From: Acidiphilium sp. PA | GTDB taxonomy: Bacteria > Pseudomonadota > Alphaproteobacteria > Acetobacterales > Acetobacteraceae | Reading direction: 5' to 3' | DNA length: 64,000 nt | Assembly (NCBI RefSeq): GCF_026191915.1 | Contig: NZ_JAIMBY010000001.1 | Location: 186,001-250,000 of the forward strand | Notes under the pieces: model-generated | What the model was told of the DNA's origin: nothing | Databases searched by the model: none | The model's input: only the letters and a program-made list of their open reading frames with translations | Position numbers and translations under genes: made by a program | In this document: positions 25,121-33,626 of the stretch, in pieces | Position numbering within the stretch: the first letter of the stretch is position 1 | Layout of the letters: the number at the start of each line of letters is the position of its first letter

Positions 25121-26472
25121 TGGATGGTATCCCGGTCTTCGGCCGCCGCCCGAGCGAACCATCGGCCGCTCCTGTGCCGTCCGGCGCCGAACCGGCCGCG
25201 GGCATCCGCCAGGAAGACGTGGACCTGATCCGCACGCTGTGCTTGACCAAGATCGATGCCTCGGTGATCGCGACCCTTTCGCAGCCCCGCCTGCTCAATA
25301 CGGTCGAGGTGATGCTCGCCGAACTGGCCACTGAGCACCGCATTCAACTCAACAGCCGCGAGCAGCACCAGATCGCCAATGAACTGGTCGACGACATGCT
25401 CGGCCTCGGCCCGCTCGAACCATTGCTGGAGGACGATACGATCACCGACATCATGGTGAACGGTCCTGAACGCGTGTTCGCTGAAAAACGCGGCAAGCTG
25501 GAACAACTGCCGGTGCGGTTCCGCGACTCCGCGCATCTCGCCAATATCTGCCAGCGCATCGCCGCATCGGTCGGGCGACGCGTCGATGAATCATCGCCGA
25601 TGGTGGATGCGCGGCTGAAGGACGGCTCACGCGTCAACATCGTGTTGCCGCCCCTGGCGATCGACGGCCCCTGCCTGTCGATCCGCAAATTCGCCAAAAA
25701 ACCGATCAGTTTCGCCAAGCTGATCGAATATGGCTCATTGACGCCACCGATCGCGCGCATTCTCGAAATCGCGGCGCGGTGCCGGCTCAATGTGGTCATC
25801 TCGGGCGGCACCGGCTCGGGCAAGACCACCATGATGAACGCCATGAGCAGCTTCATCGATCCGGCCGAACGCATCGTCACGGTCGAGGATGCGGCGGAAC
25901 TGCAGTTGCAGCAGCCGCACATCGTGCGGCTCGAAACCCGGCCGCTCAATCTTGAAGGCAAAGGCGAAATCAATCAGCGCGACCTGCTCCGCAACGCGCT
26001 GCGCATGCGCCCCGATCGCATCATCATCGGCGAGGTGCGCGGGCCCGAAGCGTTCGACATGCTGCAGGCAATGAACACCGGCCACGACGGTTCGATGTCG
26101 ACCATCCACGCGAATAACACGCGCGACGCGCTCGCCCGCATCGAGAATATGGTGCAAATGGCCAGCATGGGCCTGTCACCCCGCGCGATCCGGATGCAGG
26201 TGGTGTCAGCCGTCAATCTGATCGTACAGGTCGAGCGCCAGCGCGACGGCGGCAGGCGGGTGATCCAGCTCACCGAAATCGCCGGCATCGAAGGCGAAAC
26301 CCCGCTGCTCAACGATATTTTCAAATATGAAACGCAAGGCGAGGATGCCACCGGCCGATTGCTCGGCAAATATATCGTATCGCGTACCCGGTCGAGCTTC
26401 CACGAGCGACTCACGTATTTCGGCCTGGCGCGGCCCTGGGCCGCGGCACTCGAGGAGGCGAGCCTCGGATGA
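25117..26472 (+). CDS. cpaF: Tad pilus assembly ATPase CpaF (TadA)
   Basis: This 451-residue type II/IV secretion ATPase powers extension (and likely retraction) of Tad pili from the inner-membrane face. An N-terminal helical region (LLEDDTITDIMVNGP) precedes the RecA-like domain: Walker A ISGGTGSGKTTMM, the Asp box (TVEDAAELQLQQPH), Walker B IIIGEVRGPEAFDML and the His box STIHANN. All motifs are intact. Two Met codons in a row allow starts at 25117 or 25120. It overlaps cpaE and tadB by 4 bases each. Confidence 0.96.
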   Translation: MMDGIPVFGRRPSEPSAAPVPSGAEPAAGIRQEDVDLIRTLCLTKIDASVIATLSQPRLLNTVEVMLAELATEHRIQLNSREQHQIANELVDDMLGLGPLEPLLEDDTITDIMVNGPERVFAEKRGKLEQLPVRFRDSAHLANICQRIAASVGRRVDESSPMVDARLKDGSRVNIVLPPLAIDGPCLSIRKFAKKPISFAKLIEYGSLTPPIARILEIAARCRLNVVISGGTGSGKTTMMNAMSSFIDPAERIVTVEDAAELQLQQPHIVRLETRPLNLEGKGEINQRDLLRNALRMRPDRIIIGEVRGPEAFDMLQAMNTGHDGSMSTIHANNTRDALARIENMVQMASMGLSPRAIRMQVVSAVNLIVQVERQRDGGRRVIQLTEIAGIEGETPLLNDIFKYETQGEDATGRLLGKYIVSRTRSSFHERLTYFGLARPWAAALEEASLG

Positions 26473-27425
26473 GCCATCTGCCGCTGTTGCTCGCGGTCAG
26501 TCTGATCATGACGGCGGGCCTCGTGTTCCTCGGATTGAACGTCTGGCAGGCCGACCGCGCACAACGCCGGCTCGCCGGGCGGCTCGATCGGGTGACCAAC
26601 GGCCTCGTCATCGTCGAGTCCGAGGAAAAACCCAAGGCGATCAATCCCTTCGCGCGGTTCATCGCGCCGTTCACGAACCTGCTTCACGTCTTCGGGATCG
26701 ATCTGCTGCGCGCACCGGATTACCCGGCACCCTGGTGGCTCATTCTGCTGGTCAGCATCGTGGCGGCGCGTGTCGTGGTCATGCTGATCACCATGGTGGT
26801 GGGCAGCATCGGCCTGTTGATGTGGCCGCTGATGAGCGTGATCATCGCCCGCTCGGTGTTCGGCACCATCCACGCCAAACGCTCCTCCGCGCTGCTCAAC
26901 CAGTTCCCCGATACGCTGGCGACCATCGTGCGCTGCGTGCGGGTCGGCATCCCCGTGCAGGAGGCGCTGCGCATCATCGGGCGCGACATGCCCAAACCCA
27001 CCGGGGCCGAATTCACCCGCATCGCGGATCAGGTCGCGATCGGCACGCCGCTCGATCAGGCGCTGCGCAGCCTCGCGGAGCGTTCGCGGCTGGCCGAATA
27101 TGGTTTTTTCGCAACCGCCCTGAGTTTGCAGGCCCGCGCCGGCGGCGGCCTGGCCCAGACGCTCGAAACCCTTTCGGATGTCATCCGCAAGCGTGTCGCC
27201 ATGAAGGCGCGCGGGTATGCCATGGCGGCGGAGGCGCGCACCAGCGCAATGATCCTCGGCGCGATCCCGATCGTCGCGGGACTCGGCATCGAGTTGATCC
27301 AGCCGAAATACCTCAATGTGCTGTTCACCACCCAGAAAGGGCACGTCATTTTCGCGTCCGCCGTCTGCATGCTGGTGATGGGGACGCTGACCATGCGCTC
27401 GATCATCCGGCGTAGTCTGAGCTGA
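26469..27425 (+). CDS. tadB: Tad pilus inner-membrane platform protein TadB
   Basis: This 318-residue protein has an N-terminal membrane segment (LLLAVSLIMTAGLVFLGL), a pair of central segments (LILLVSIVAARVVVMLITMVV and IGLLMWPLMSVI), a T2SF/GspF cytoplasmic helical domain (RCVRVGIPVQEALRIIGRDM ... GLAQTLETLSDVIRKR) and C-terminal segments. It forms the platform that couples CpaF to pilin assembly. It is co-translated with cpaF; tadC follows after 6 bases. Confidence 0.93.
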   Translation: MSHLPLLLAVSLIMTAGLVFLGLNVWQADRAQRRLAGRLDRVTNGLVIVESEEKPKAINPFARFIAPFTNLLHVFGIDLLRAPDYPAPWWLILLVSIVAARVVVMLITMVVGSIGLLMWPLMSVIIARSVFGTIHAKRSSALLNQFPDTLATIVRCVRVGIPVQEALRIIGRDMPKPTGAEFTRIADQVAIGTPLDQALRSLAERSRLAEYGFFATALSLQARAGGGLAQTLETLSDVIRKRVAMKARGYAMAAEARTSAMILGAIPIVAGLGIELIQPKYLNVLFTTQKGHVIFASAVCMLVMGTLTMRSIIRRSLS

Positions 27426-27431
27426 CCGGCC

Positions 27432-28349
27432 ATGGCACTTCTCTATGTCGGCATACCTGCGTTTTTTCTGCTGATCGCCGCAATCGCCATGCTGATGCTC
27501 AAGGTGGTGATCGAGGAGGAGAAACTGGCAAGGCGCATCGCGCGCGCCGGCGGCCTGTCGGTCGCCGCCGAAACCGAGGCGGACCGCCAGCCGGTTCATA
27601 TCAGAATCATCGTCGGGCTCGGGTTTGCGGTCGCGCGCAGCGGCTTGCTGAGCGCCAAGACGCTGGCGGATCTGCGCCATACCTTGCGCATGGCCGGCAT
27701 CCGGGATCAGGGTGCGCTGGGCCTGTTCGTCGGCGCGAAACTGCTGATGTTCGCGGGATTGCCGGCGATCGCCTTCGCATCGCTCCATTTCATCCACCTC
27801 AGCCAGATTCCGAAAATCGGGCTGATCGGCGCGGCCGCGATCGCCGGCCTGCTGGGGCCGGACATGATCATCCAGCAAAGGCGCAAACGCTTCGTCAAGC
27901 GCGTCGAGGCAGGACTGGCCGATGCGCTCGATCTGATGGTGATCTGCGCCGACGCCGGCCTGAGTCTGGAGCCGGGATTGGCCCGCGTCGCCAACGAGAT
28001 CCGCGAAACCCACCCGGCGGTGGCGCAGGAGCTGACCATCACCTCCAACGAGATGCGGATCGGCAACCAGGTGCGCGACGCGCTCACCGCCCTCGGCACC
28101 CGCACGGGTCTGGATAGTCTCAAGCGGCTGGGCTCGACCCTGATCCAGACAATCCAGTACGGCACGCCGCTGACCCAGGCGCTGCGGACCCTTTCGGCTG
28201 AGCTCCGCCAGGAGCAGCTGACCCGGTTCGAGGAACGCGCCGCCCGCCTGCCGGTGCTGCTGACCCTGCCGATGATCATTTTCATTCTGCCCTGCGTGTT
28301 TCTGGTCGTCGGCGGCCCCGCGATCCTGAAAGTGATGGCGGCGTTCTGA
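27432..28349 (+). CDS. tadC: Tad pilus inner-membrane platform protein TadC
   Basis: This 305-residue partner of TadB has an N-terminal membrane segment (IPAFFLLIAAIAMLML), a second pair (LLMFAGLPAIAFASLHF, GLIGAAAIAGLLGP), the GspF-type domain (EAGLADALDLMVICADAGLS ... LGSTLIQTIQYGTPLTQAL) and a C-terminal segment (MIIFILPCVFLVVGGPAIL). It is the last Tad gene in the run. rpoN begins 95 bases later, so a separate promoter or read-through are both possible. Confidence 0.93.
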   Translation: MALLYVGIPAFFLLIAAIAMLMLKVVIEEEKLARRIARAGGLSVAAETEADRQPVHIRIIVGLGFAVARSGLLSAKTLADLRHTLRMAGIRDQGALGLFVGAKLLMFAGLPAIAFASLHFIHLSQIPKIGLIGAAAIAGLLGPDMIIQQRRKRFVKRVEAGLADALDLMVICADAGLSLEPGLARVANEIRETHPAVAQELTITSNEMRIGNQVRDALTALGTRTGLDSLKRLGSTLIQTIQYGTPLTQALRTLSAELRQEQLTRFEERAARLPVLLTLPMIIFILPCVFLVVGGPAILKVMAAF

Positions 28350-28444
28350 CCCAGCGTCCGCTCGGGCGCACCCCATGCAAAAATCGCACCATCAGGCCCC
28401 GCCGCGATATTCCAAAGGGTTAAGGATGTTGGTATGATCCATGC

Positions 28445-29920
28445 ATGTCATTGGGACCACGGCTCGATCTAAGGCAGACGCAATCGCTGGTCATGACGCC
28501 GCAATTGCGGCAGGCCATCCAGCTGTTGCAGTTCACCAATACCGAGGTCAATCAGTTCATCGAAGATGAATTGCTGAAAAATCCACTGATCGAGCGCGAC
28601 GATGCGGAACCGCTGGCGCCGCAGCCCGACGGTCAGGCAGACCACGCCCTGGCACCGGATCCGTCACCGCTCGCCCAGGTTCGCGATGCCCAGACGATCG
28701 ATGTGGACCCTGCCGGTATTCAGGCGCCGCTCGATGCCGATTTTTCCAATGTCTACGACGCCGGCACCGGCTCCGATGGGGGCCGCGACGGCGGCATGGG
28801 CTTTGAGGATGATGACTGGATCGGGCAGATCGCCGATCGGCCGCCCGATCTGCGCGAGCATCTGGAGCAGCAGATCAGGCTGGCCTTCCCCGATCTGGCG
28901 CAGCGCCGCATCGCATCCGCCCTGCTGATGGCGCTCGATCCATCGGGCCGCCTGGTCGATCCGCCGGAAGCGATCGCCACGGCGCTCGGCGTTGCGCCCG
29001 AAGCGCTGGAGGCGGTGCGCCAGACCATGTTACGATTCGACCCGACCGGCATTTTCGCCCGCGATCTGGCCGAATGCCTCGCCGTGCAGCTCGCCGAACG
29101 CAACCGGCTCGACCCGGCGATGGCGGCGCTGGTCGCCAATCTCGAACTCCTGGCGAAGCGTGATCACCGCAGCCTGATGGAGCTGTGCGGCGTCGATTCG
29201 GAAGACCTGCGGGATATGATCGCCGAACTCAAGCGCCTGAACCCCAAGCCGGGCGCCGGGTTCGATACCGGCCCGATCACGCCGCTGATCCCCGACGTGC
29301 TGATGCACCCCGGCCCGGATGGCGACTACATGCTGGAACTCAACCCCGAAACCATGCCCCGCGTGCTGATCCGGCGTGGATTTCACGCGCGTATGGCGGC
29401 GAAAGCCTCACGCGAGACCCGGCAATTCCTGTCGGAGCGCATACAGAGCGCCAATTGGCTGATCCGCGCGCTCGAATCGCGCGCCGATACGATCTTGCGG
29501 GTCGCGGGTGAAATCGTGCAGCACCAGGAAGGATTTTTTCGTCTCGGTATCGGCTTCCTCAAGCCGCTCACCCTGCGGGAAGTGGCCGCTGCGCTCGAAA
29601 TCCACGAGAGCACGGTCAGCCGCGTGACCTCGAACAAAGTCATCGCAACGCCGCGCGGTATTTTCGAGATGAAATTCTTTTTCACCACCGCCCTGTCGGG
29701 CGCGAACGGCGAGAGCCACAGCGCGGGGGCCGTGCGGCACCGGATCGCCGCGCTGATCGAGGCCGAACCCGCCAACGTTGTCCTGTCTGACGATGCCCTG
29801 GCCAAAATGTTACAAAAGGAAGGCATAGACATCGCGCGCCGAACTGTGGCCAAATACCGCGAGGCGATGCGCATACCCGGCTCGGCGCAGCGCAAGCGGG
29901 ACAAGGGGCTTTCGGCCTAA
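28445..29920 (+). CDS. rpoN: RNA polymerase sigma-54 factor
   Basis: This 491-residue alternative sigma factor needs AAA+ activators to open -24/-12 promoters. Region I at the N-terminus is Gln/Leu-rich (LDLRQTQSLVMTPQLRQAIQ) and binds activators; region II is acidic. The core-binding and DNA-binding parts follow (LREVAAALEIHESTVSRV helix-turn-helix). The diagnostic RpoN box is intact near the end (ARRTVAKYRE). It is followed 55 bases later by hpf, the same order as in many proteobacteria. No activator gene is in the window. Confidence 0.96.
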   Translation: MSLGPRLDLRQTQSLVMTPQLRQAIQLLQFTNTEVNQFIEDELLKNPLIERDDAEPLAPQPDGQADHALAPDPSPLAQVRDAQTIDVDPAGIQAPLDADFSNVYDAGTGSDGGRDGGMGFEDDDWIGQIADRPPDLREHLEQQIRLAFPDLAQRRIASALLMALDPSGRLVDPPEAIATALGVAPEALEAVRQTMLRFDPTGIFARDLAECLAVQLAERNRLDPAMAALVANLELLAKRDHRSLMELCGVDSEDLRDMIAELKRLNPKPGAGFDTGPITPLIPDVLMHPGPDGDYMLELNPETMPRVLIRRGFHARMAAKASRETRQFLSERIQSANWLIRALESRADTILRVAGEIVQHQEGFFRLGIGFLKPLTLREVAAALEIHESTVSRVTSNKVIATPRGIFEMKFFFTTALSGANGESHSAGAVRHRIAALIEAEPANVVLSDDALAKMLQKEGIDIARRTVAKYREAMRIPGSAQRKRDKGLSA

Positions 29921-29975
29921 CCCTGAGCCCCACACGGATAAGAGCGGGCAACGCCTAACAACAAGGATCCTGGCG

Positions 29976-30590
29976 ATGCAAATCACGGTCTCCGGCAAGC
30001 AAGTCGATTTGTCCGATGCACTGCGCATCCACGTGGCCAACCATCTGGACGTTATTTCGACGAAATATTTCGATCACGCTCTCGAGGCAAACGTCACCTT
30101 CAGCCGCGCCCGTAGCTTTTTTACCTGCGACATCAACGTGCATGCCGCCCGCGGCCTTACCCTGCGCGGTGAAGGCGAAGCGGCCGATGCCCATGCCGCG
30201 TTCGACGATGCCGCCGAGCATATCGCAAAACGGCTGCGCCGCTATCGCCGCCGCGTGAACGAGCACGCCCGCGAGATCGCCGGTCGCGAACGGCCGGAGG
30301 CGGCGCGCCAATACGTGTTGCAGGAAGTCTATGAGCGTGAGGATGCGCCCGCCCCGAACGGCGCCGTCCCTGAACAGGCCAGCGGGCCGGATACCGGGCC
30401 GCACGCGGCGGTGGTCGCCGAGACGCCAACCGAGATCGCTTTCCTGTCGGTCAGCGAGGCGGTGATGCGCATGGATCTCGCGGATCAACCGGTATTGATG
30501 TTCCGCAACTCCGCCAACCGCGCCCTGAATGTGGTTTACCGCCGCAGCGACGGCAACATCGGCTGGATCGACAGTTCGACGGCGACTTGA
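29976..30590 (+). CDS. hpf: Ribosome hibernation-promoting factor, long form
   Basis: This 204-residue protein has an N-terminal S30AE domain (MQITVSGKQVDLSDALRIHV ... FFTCDINVHAARG) that binds between the ribosomal subunits, a linker rich in Ala/Pro, and a C-terminal dimerisation domain (FLSVSEAVMRMDLADQPVLM followed by FRNSANRALNVVYRR). Long HPF dimerises 70S ribosomes into 100S particles during starvation. Its position after rpoN is conserved. A bidirectional hairpin follows. Confidence 0.95.
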   Translation: MQITVSGKQVDLSDALRIHVANHLDVISTKYFDHALEANVTFSRARSFFTCDINVHAARGLTLRGEGEAADAHAAFDDAAEHIAKRLRRYRRRVNEHAREIAGRERPEAARQYVLQEVYEREDAPAPNGAVPEQASGPDTGPHAAVVAETPTEIAFLSVSEAVMRMDLADQPVLMFRNSANRALNVVYRRSDGNIGWIDSSTAT

Positions 30591-30604
30591 CTGGTGTGTG
30601 GCCC

Positions 30605-30631
30605 TGCCCGGGGCCGGTCAGGTCCCGGGCA
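30605..30631. terminator. Bidirectional terminator hairpin after hpf
   Basis: TGCCCGGGGCC (30605-30615) pairs with GGTCCCGGGCA (30621-30631), with one G-U wobble and a 5-base loop. It lies between the hpf stop and the convergent HiPIP gene. No long T-tract is seen. Confidence 0.6.
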
Positions 30632-30642
30632 TGTGCAGGAGA

Positions 30643-30900
30643 TCAGCGGCGGGCATAGAAAAAGCAATGGCCGGACGGTATGATCGGCCCCGCGACCAAC
30701 TGGCATCGCCCCGGGCGGGCAGGAGCTGCGTGATCAGGCAGGAAGAACACGCAATTGCCGCAGTCATCACCGTTGGCGCCGGGATGGATCGTATAGCCGG
30801 CCGCTTGGGGTGATTCGGGGGCATCGGCCCGCAACGCGCGGGTCGATGCCAGCCAGACAAACCCTCCAAGGCCGAGCGTGACGCGGCGGCGTTTTGGCAA
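30643..30900 (-). CDS. High-potential iron-sulfur protein (HiPIP)
   Basis: This 85-residue periplasmic electron carrier has a Tat-type signal (KRRRVTLGLGG) and four Cys in the HiPIP pattern: C47-x2-C50-x15-C66-x12-C79 (DCGNCVFF, RCQLV, SGHCFFY). They hold a 4Fe-4S cluster of high potential. The usual Gly-Trp-Cys before the last ligand is Gly-His-Cys here. HiPIPs link bc1 complexes to oxidases or reaction centres in acidophiles and phototrophs. The mature protein would be only about 60 residues, near the small end of the family. The amidase gene lies just upstream on the same strand (9-base gap). Confidence 0.82.
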   Translation of the reverse strand: MPKRRRVTLGLGGFVWLASTRALRADAPESPQAAGYTIHPGANGDDCGNCVFFLPDHAAPARPGRCQLVAGPIIPSGHCFFYARR

Positions 30901-30909
30901 GGCGCACCC

Positions 30910-31752
30910 TCAGAGGTTTGCAACGGCGTGCCGCCTGGCCAGGAACCAGGCATCGACGGCCGCCTTCATCGAACCCGCAATGCGCTCGCGAAACGCGTTG
31001 GTACGCAACGCCGCCTCGTCCTGCGGGTTCGACAGAAACGCGGTTTCGACCAAGACGCTGGGAATCGCGGAAGACTGCAACACGGCGAAGGTCGCGTGCC
31101 GGGCCGGATTTGGCAGCATGGGCACTTCACGCCCCAGGGAGCCGACCATTTTCCGCTGCAGGAGCAGGGATTCGATTTTCGTGCTGTGGGCCATCAGGCT
31201 GAACAGAATTTTACCGACCTGGGGCGAGACGCCCCGAAACGTCGGGTTGGATATGCGCTCGACGCTGTTTTCCGAACGCGCGATGGTGGCCGCAAGGCCG
31301 TCCGACGCCTGATCGGAAAATGTATAGACGCTGGCACCGCGCACCGTCGTGTTGGGCGCGACCGAATTCGCATGCATCGACAGAAACAGCGCCGCTTTGT
31401 GTTTTTCCGCGATATCGACGCGGTTTTGCAGGGGAATGAAGACATCGCGGGCCCGGGTCATGACCACTTCATAGCCGCCGCGCTCCAGCGCATGCCGCAG
31501 ATCCCACGCCGCTGACAGGGCGATGTCCTTTTCGAAGAGATTGCCCTGACCGATGCAACCGGGATCGTGCCCGCCGTGACCGGGATCGATCACGACCAGG
31601 CGATGTCGGGTCGCTTCGCGATACGCCGCCGGCGAGATCATGCGCGCCCGGTCGGGTCCGCTGGCGCGCGCAAGGGCCGCCTGCATCCATAATGGCAGGC
31701 TGATCGTGGCCTTGACGCCGGCATCGAGCAGGAATCGGCGTGAAAAACTCAT
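30910..31752 (-). CDS. N-acetylmuramoyl-L-alanine amidase (AmiC type)
   Basis: This 280-residue zinc amidase of the Amidase_3 family cleaves the bond between MurNAc and the stem peptide of peptidoglycan in the periplasm. It has a Tat-like signal (SRRFLLDAG). Zinc and catalytic residues are seen in VVIDPGHGGHDPG (His), LFEKDIALS (Glu), LSMHANS (His) and VLVETAFLSN (Glu). There is no AMIN domain. ATG 31752 is chosen because GGAGG lies 6 bases upstream; an ATG at 31809 is open but has no such site. Confidence 0.93.
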   Translation of the reverse strand: MSFSRRFLLDAGVKATISLPLWMQAALARASGPDRARMISPAAYREATRHRLVVIDPGHGGHDPGCIGQGNLFEKDIALSAAWDLRHALERGGYEVVMTRARDVFIPLQNRVDIAEKHKAALFLSMHANSVAPNTTVRGASVYTFSDQASDGLAATIARSENSVERISNPTFRGVSPQVGKILFSLMAHSTKIESLLLQRKMVGSLGREVPMLPNPARHATFAVLQSSAIPSVLVETAFLSNPQDEAALRTNAFRERIAGSMKAAVDAWFLARRHAVANL

Positions 31753-31858
31753 GAGAAACCTCCGTCCGCCAGGGTGGCGCAGTTTCATACTTCCAGGGTG
31801 ACGTGCCACCTATTTATCAGCAACGCACGTTAAATGATTGAGATTAACACGGAGTTGA

Positions 31859-33097
31859 TCAGGTCACGTCCGCATGCCTGGTCAACTGGCGCAGGTAAAG
31901 CGCGAGACCGAGCGCAATGAGCGGCGGTGCGCCAAGGCCGAGAAAGGCGAATTTCCAGCCGATCAGACCGATCAGGGCGCCGCCCAGCGCGTTGGATGTG
32001 GCCGCGCCGATACCCTGGATCGTCATCACGAAACCGAGGATCGTCTGCGTCCGCCCCGAACCCCACGACAGATCGGCGGTGAGCGGCGGCGTGATGACCC
32101 CGATGGTGCCCGCCCCGGCGGCGTCGAGGATCTCGACCGGGATCAGCCAGAACGGCGCGATGCCAAACGCGGCGATCGCCGCGCGGACGGGCAGAACCGC
32201 GCACGCGCCGATCAGCAGCGGTATCCGGCCGAACCGCTCGGCGAATCGTCCCGCGACGATCGCGACACCGATCATCGCGAATTGCGAGACGATGACGCAT
32301 AGCGACATCCAGCTCGTTGCGTCACGGCCATGGGCGCCGCCGAAATGCGCGAGCCGGAGCCCCAGCAGAGGCAACATCGCCGCGTTGCCGAGGTTGAAGA
32401 ACATCAACGCGATCGCGAACACGAACACCGGCCGCTCGCGGATGAAATCGCGGAATCCCATCGGCGTGCCACCGCTGGCCAGGCCGAGGCGGGTACTGGC
32501 GCCCGTGGGTGATTTCAATGCGGTCAGCGCAACCAGCGTAAGGGCCGCCATGGCGGCGAGCACCAGCAGGGGCGTGTTGGCACCGTACTGGCGGGCCCCG
32601 AGAAAGACGAGGATGGCAGCCGAGACGTTGCCGGCGTTGCTCCAGGCCGAATTGCGGCCCTGCTGGCTGGGGAAGTGGCGCTTGCCGACATAGAGAATGG
32701 TGGTCGCCGCCATCGCCGGGCCGACGACCGCCGCCCCCATGGCCTGGATGATTTCACCCAGGATCACGTACGGCAGCGCGCGACCGGCCACCATGGTGCT
32801 GACCCCGATCAGGATCAGGCCGGACCCGGCCATGACGAGCAATTTCGGTTTGCCGAAGCGGTCGACCAGAGCGCCCCCCGGGGTGTTGAGCAGCAGGCCG
32901 AATACGCCGCCGAGCGTCATCAGCAAGCCGATCCGCTCGGGCGACCAGTGAAGCGCCTCGGCGAACCAGGTTGGCAGAAACGGGCCGAGGCCGCCGGCGA
33001 CGTCTGCGAGGAAAAAATTCACCGCGGCAAAGGTTTTTGGCGCGCGCCGTGCGCGGGGTGCGCTGGTATCGGTCGTTATGGCGGTGCCCGCGTCCAT
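31859..33097 (-). CDS. MFS transporter
   Basis: This 412-residue major-facilitator protein has about 12 membrane segments in two halves. The loop 2-3 motif is seen as GGALVDRFGKPKLLV and repeats in the second half (GRFAERFGRIPLLIG). The N-terminus FFLADVAGGLGPFLPTWF resembles small-molecule or sugar efflux members of the family; the substrate cannot be told from sequence. It is alone on the minus strand, divergent from the DUF2177 gene. Confidence 0.85.
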   Translation of the reverse strand: MDAGTAITTDTSAPRARRAPKTFAAVNFFLADVAGGLGPFLPTWFAEALHWSPERIGLLMTLGGVFGLLLNTPGGALVDRFGKPKLLVMAGSGLILIGVSTMVAGRALPYVILGEIIQAMGAAVVGPAMAATTILYVGKRHFPSQQGRNSAWSNAGNVSAAILVFLGARQYGANTPLLVLAAMAALTLVALTALKSPTGASTRLGLASGGTPMGFRDFIRERPVFVFAIALMFFNLGNAAMLPLLGLRLAHFGGAHGRDATSWMSLCVIVSQFAMIGVAIVAGRFAERFGRIPLLIGACAVLPVRAAIAAFGIAPFWLIPVEILDAAGAGTIGVITPPLTADLSWGSGRTQTILGFVMTIQGIGAATSNALGGALIGLIGWKFAFLGLGAPPLIALGLALYLRQLTRHADVT

Positions 33098-33198
33098 CGC
33101 TCACGAGATGGGGGTGCCAGGTGATCACGCCAAGTTGATTTCGCTTGCGCTCGCGCCCGACCAACGCATATCGATGGTGAACAGGAACTGGATAGGCC

Positions 33199-33618
33199 AT
33201 GCGTGGACGGATTGGACTATATTGCGCGACCCTGGTTGCATTTCTGGTGATGGATGCGGTCTGGCTGAGTTTGACCAGTGCGCCGCTCTATCGGGCGACG
33301 CTCGGCGGCATTCTGCTCGCCGGGTTCAAACCGGTGCCGGCGCTCGCGGTCTATCTGCTCGAAGTGCTGGGGCTGATGGTGTTCGTGATGCCGCGGGCAC
33401 GGGCCAGCGGCCGGGCGTCGAGCGCGCTGGGCTACGGCGCGCTGTTCGGCATGTTCACCTACGGGCTGTATGACCTGACCAATGATGCCACCCTGCAGCA
33501 CTGGACATTGGAACTCACGCTGATCGACATGGCGTGGGGGGCCGTGGTGTGTGGCGTCGCGTCGACCATCGGATGGCTGGTTGCCGGGCGCTTCTCCCGG
33601 CAACGCCTCTTTACCTGA
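33199..33618 (+). CDS. DUF2177 family membrane protein
   Basis: This 139-residue protein has four predicted membrane helices: LYCATLVAFLVMDAVWL, VYLLEVLGLMVFVM, ALFGMFTYGLYDLTNDATL and DMAWGAVVCGVASTIGWLV. The YDLTNDATL and DMAWG segments are the conserved DUF2177 landmarks. Function is unknown; family members sit near photolyases or cyclopropane-fatty-acid synthases in other genomes, but not here. Its stop lies 8 bases from the convergent icd stop. Confidence 0.85.
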   Translation: MRGRIGLYCATLVAFLVMDAVWLSLTSAPLYRATLGGILLAGFKPVPALAVYLLEVLGLMVFVMPRARASGRASSALGYGALFGMFTYGLYDLTNDATLQHWTLELTLIDMAWGAVVCGVASTIGWLVAGRFSRQRLFT

Positions 33619-33626
33619 TCGGGGGC

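Noticed and set aside
25974-28376. 800-codon open frame antisense to cpaF-tadB-tadC
   Set aside because: His/Gln/Asp-rich product spanning three real genes; codon-bias artefact.
30529-30813. 94-codon plus-strand frame downstream of hpf
   Set aside because: It overlaps the hpf end, the hairpin and the HiPIP gene, and has no motif or ribosome-binding site.
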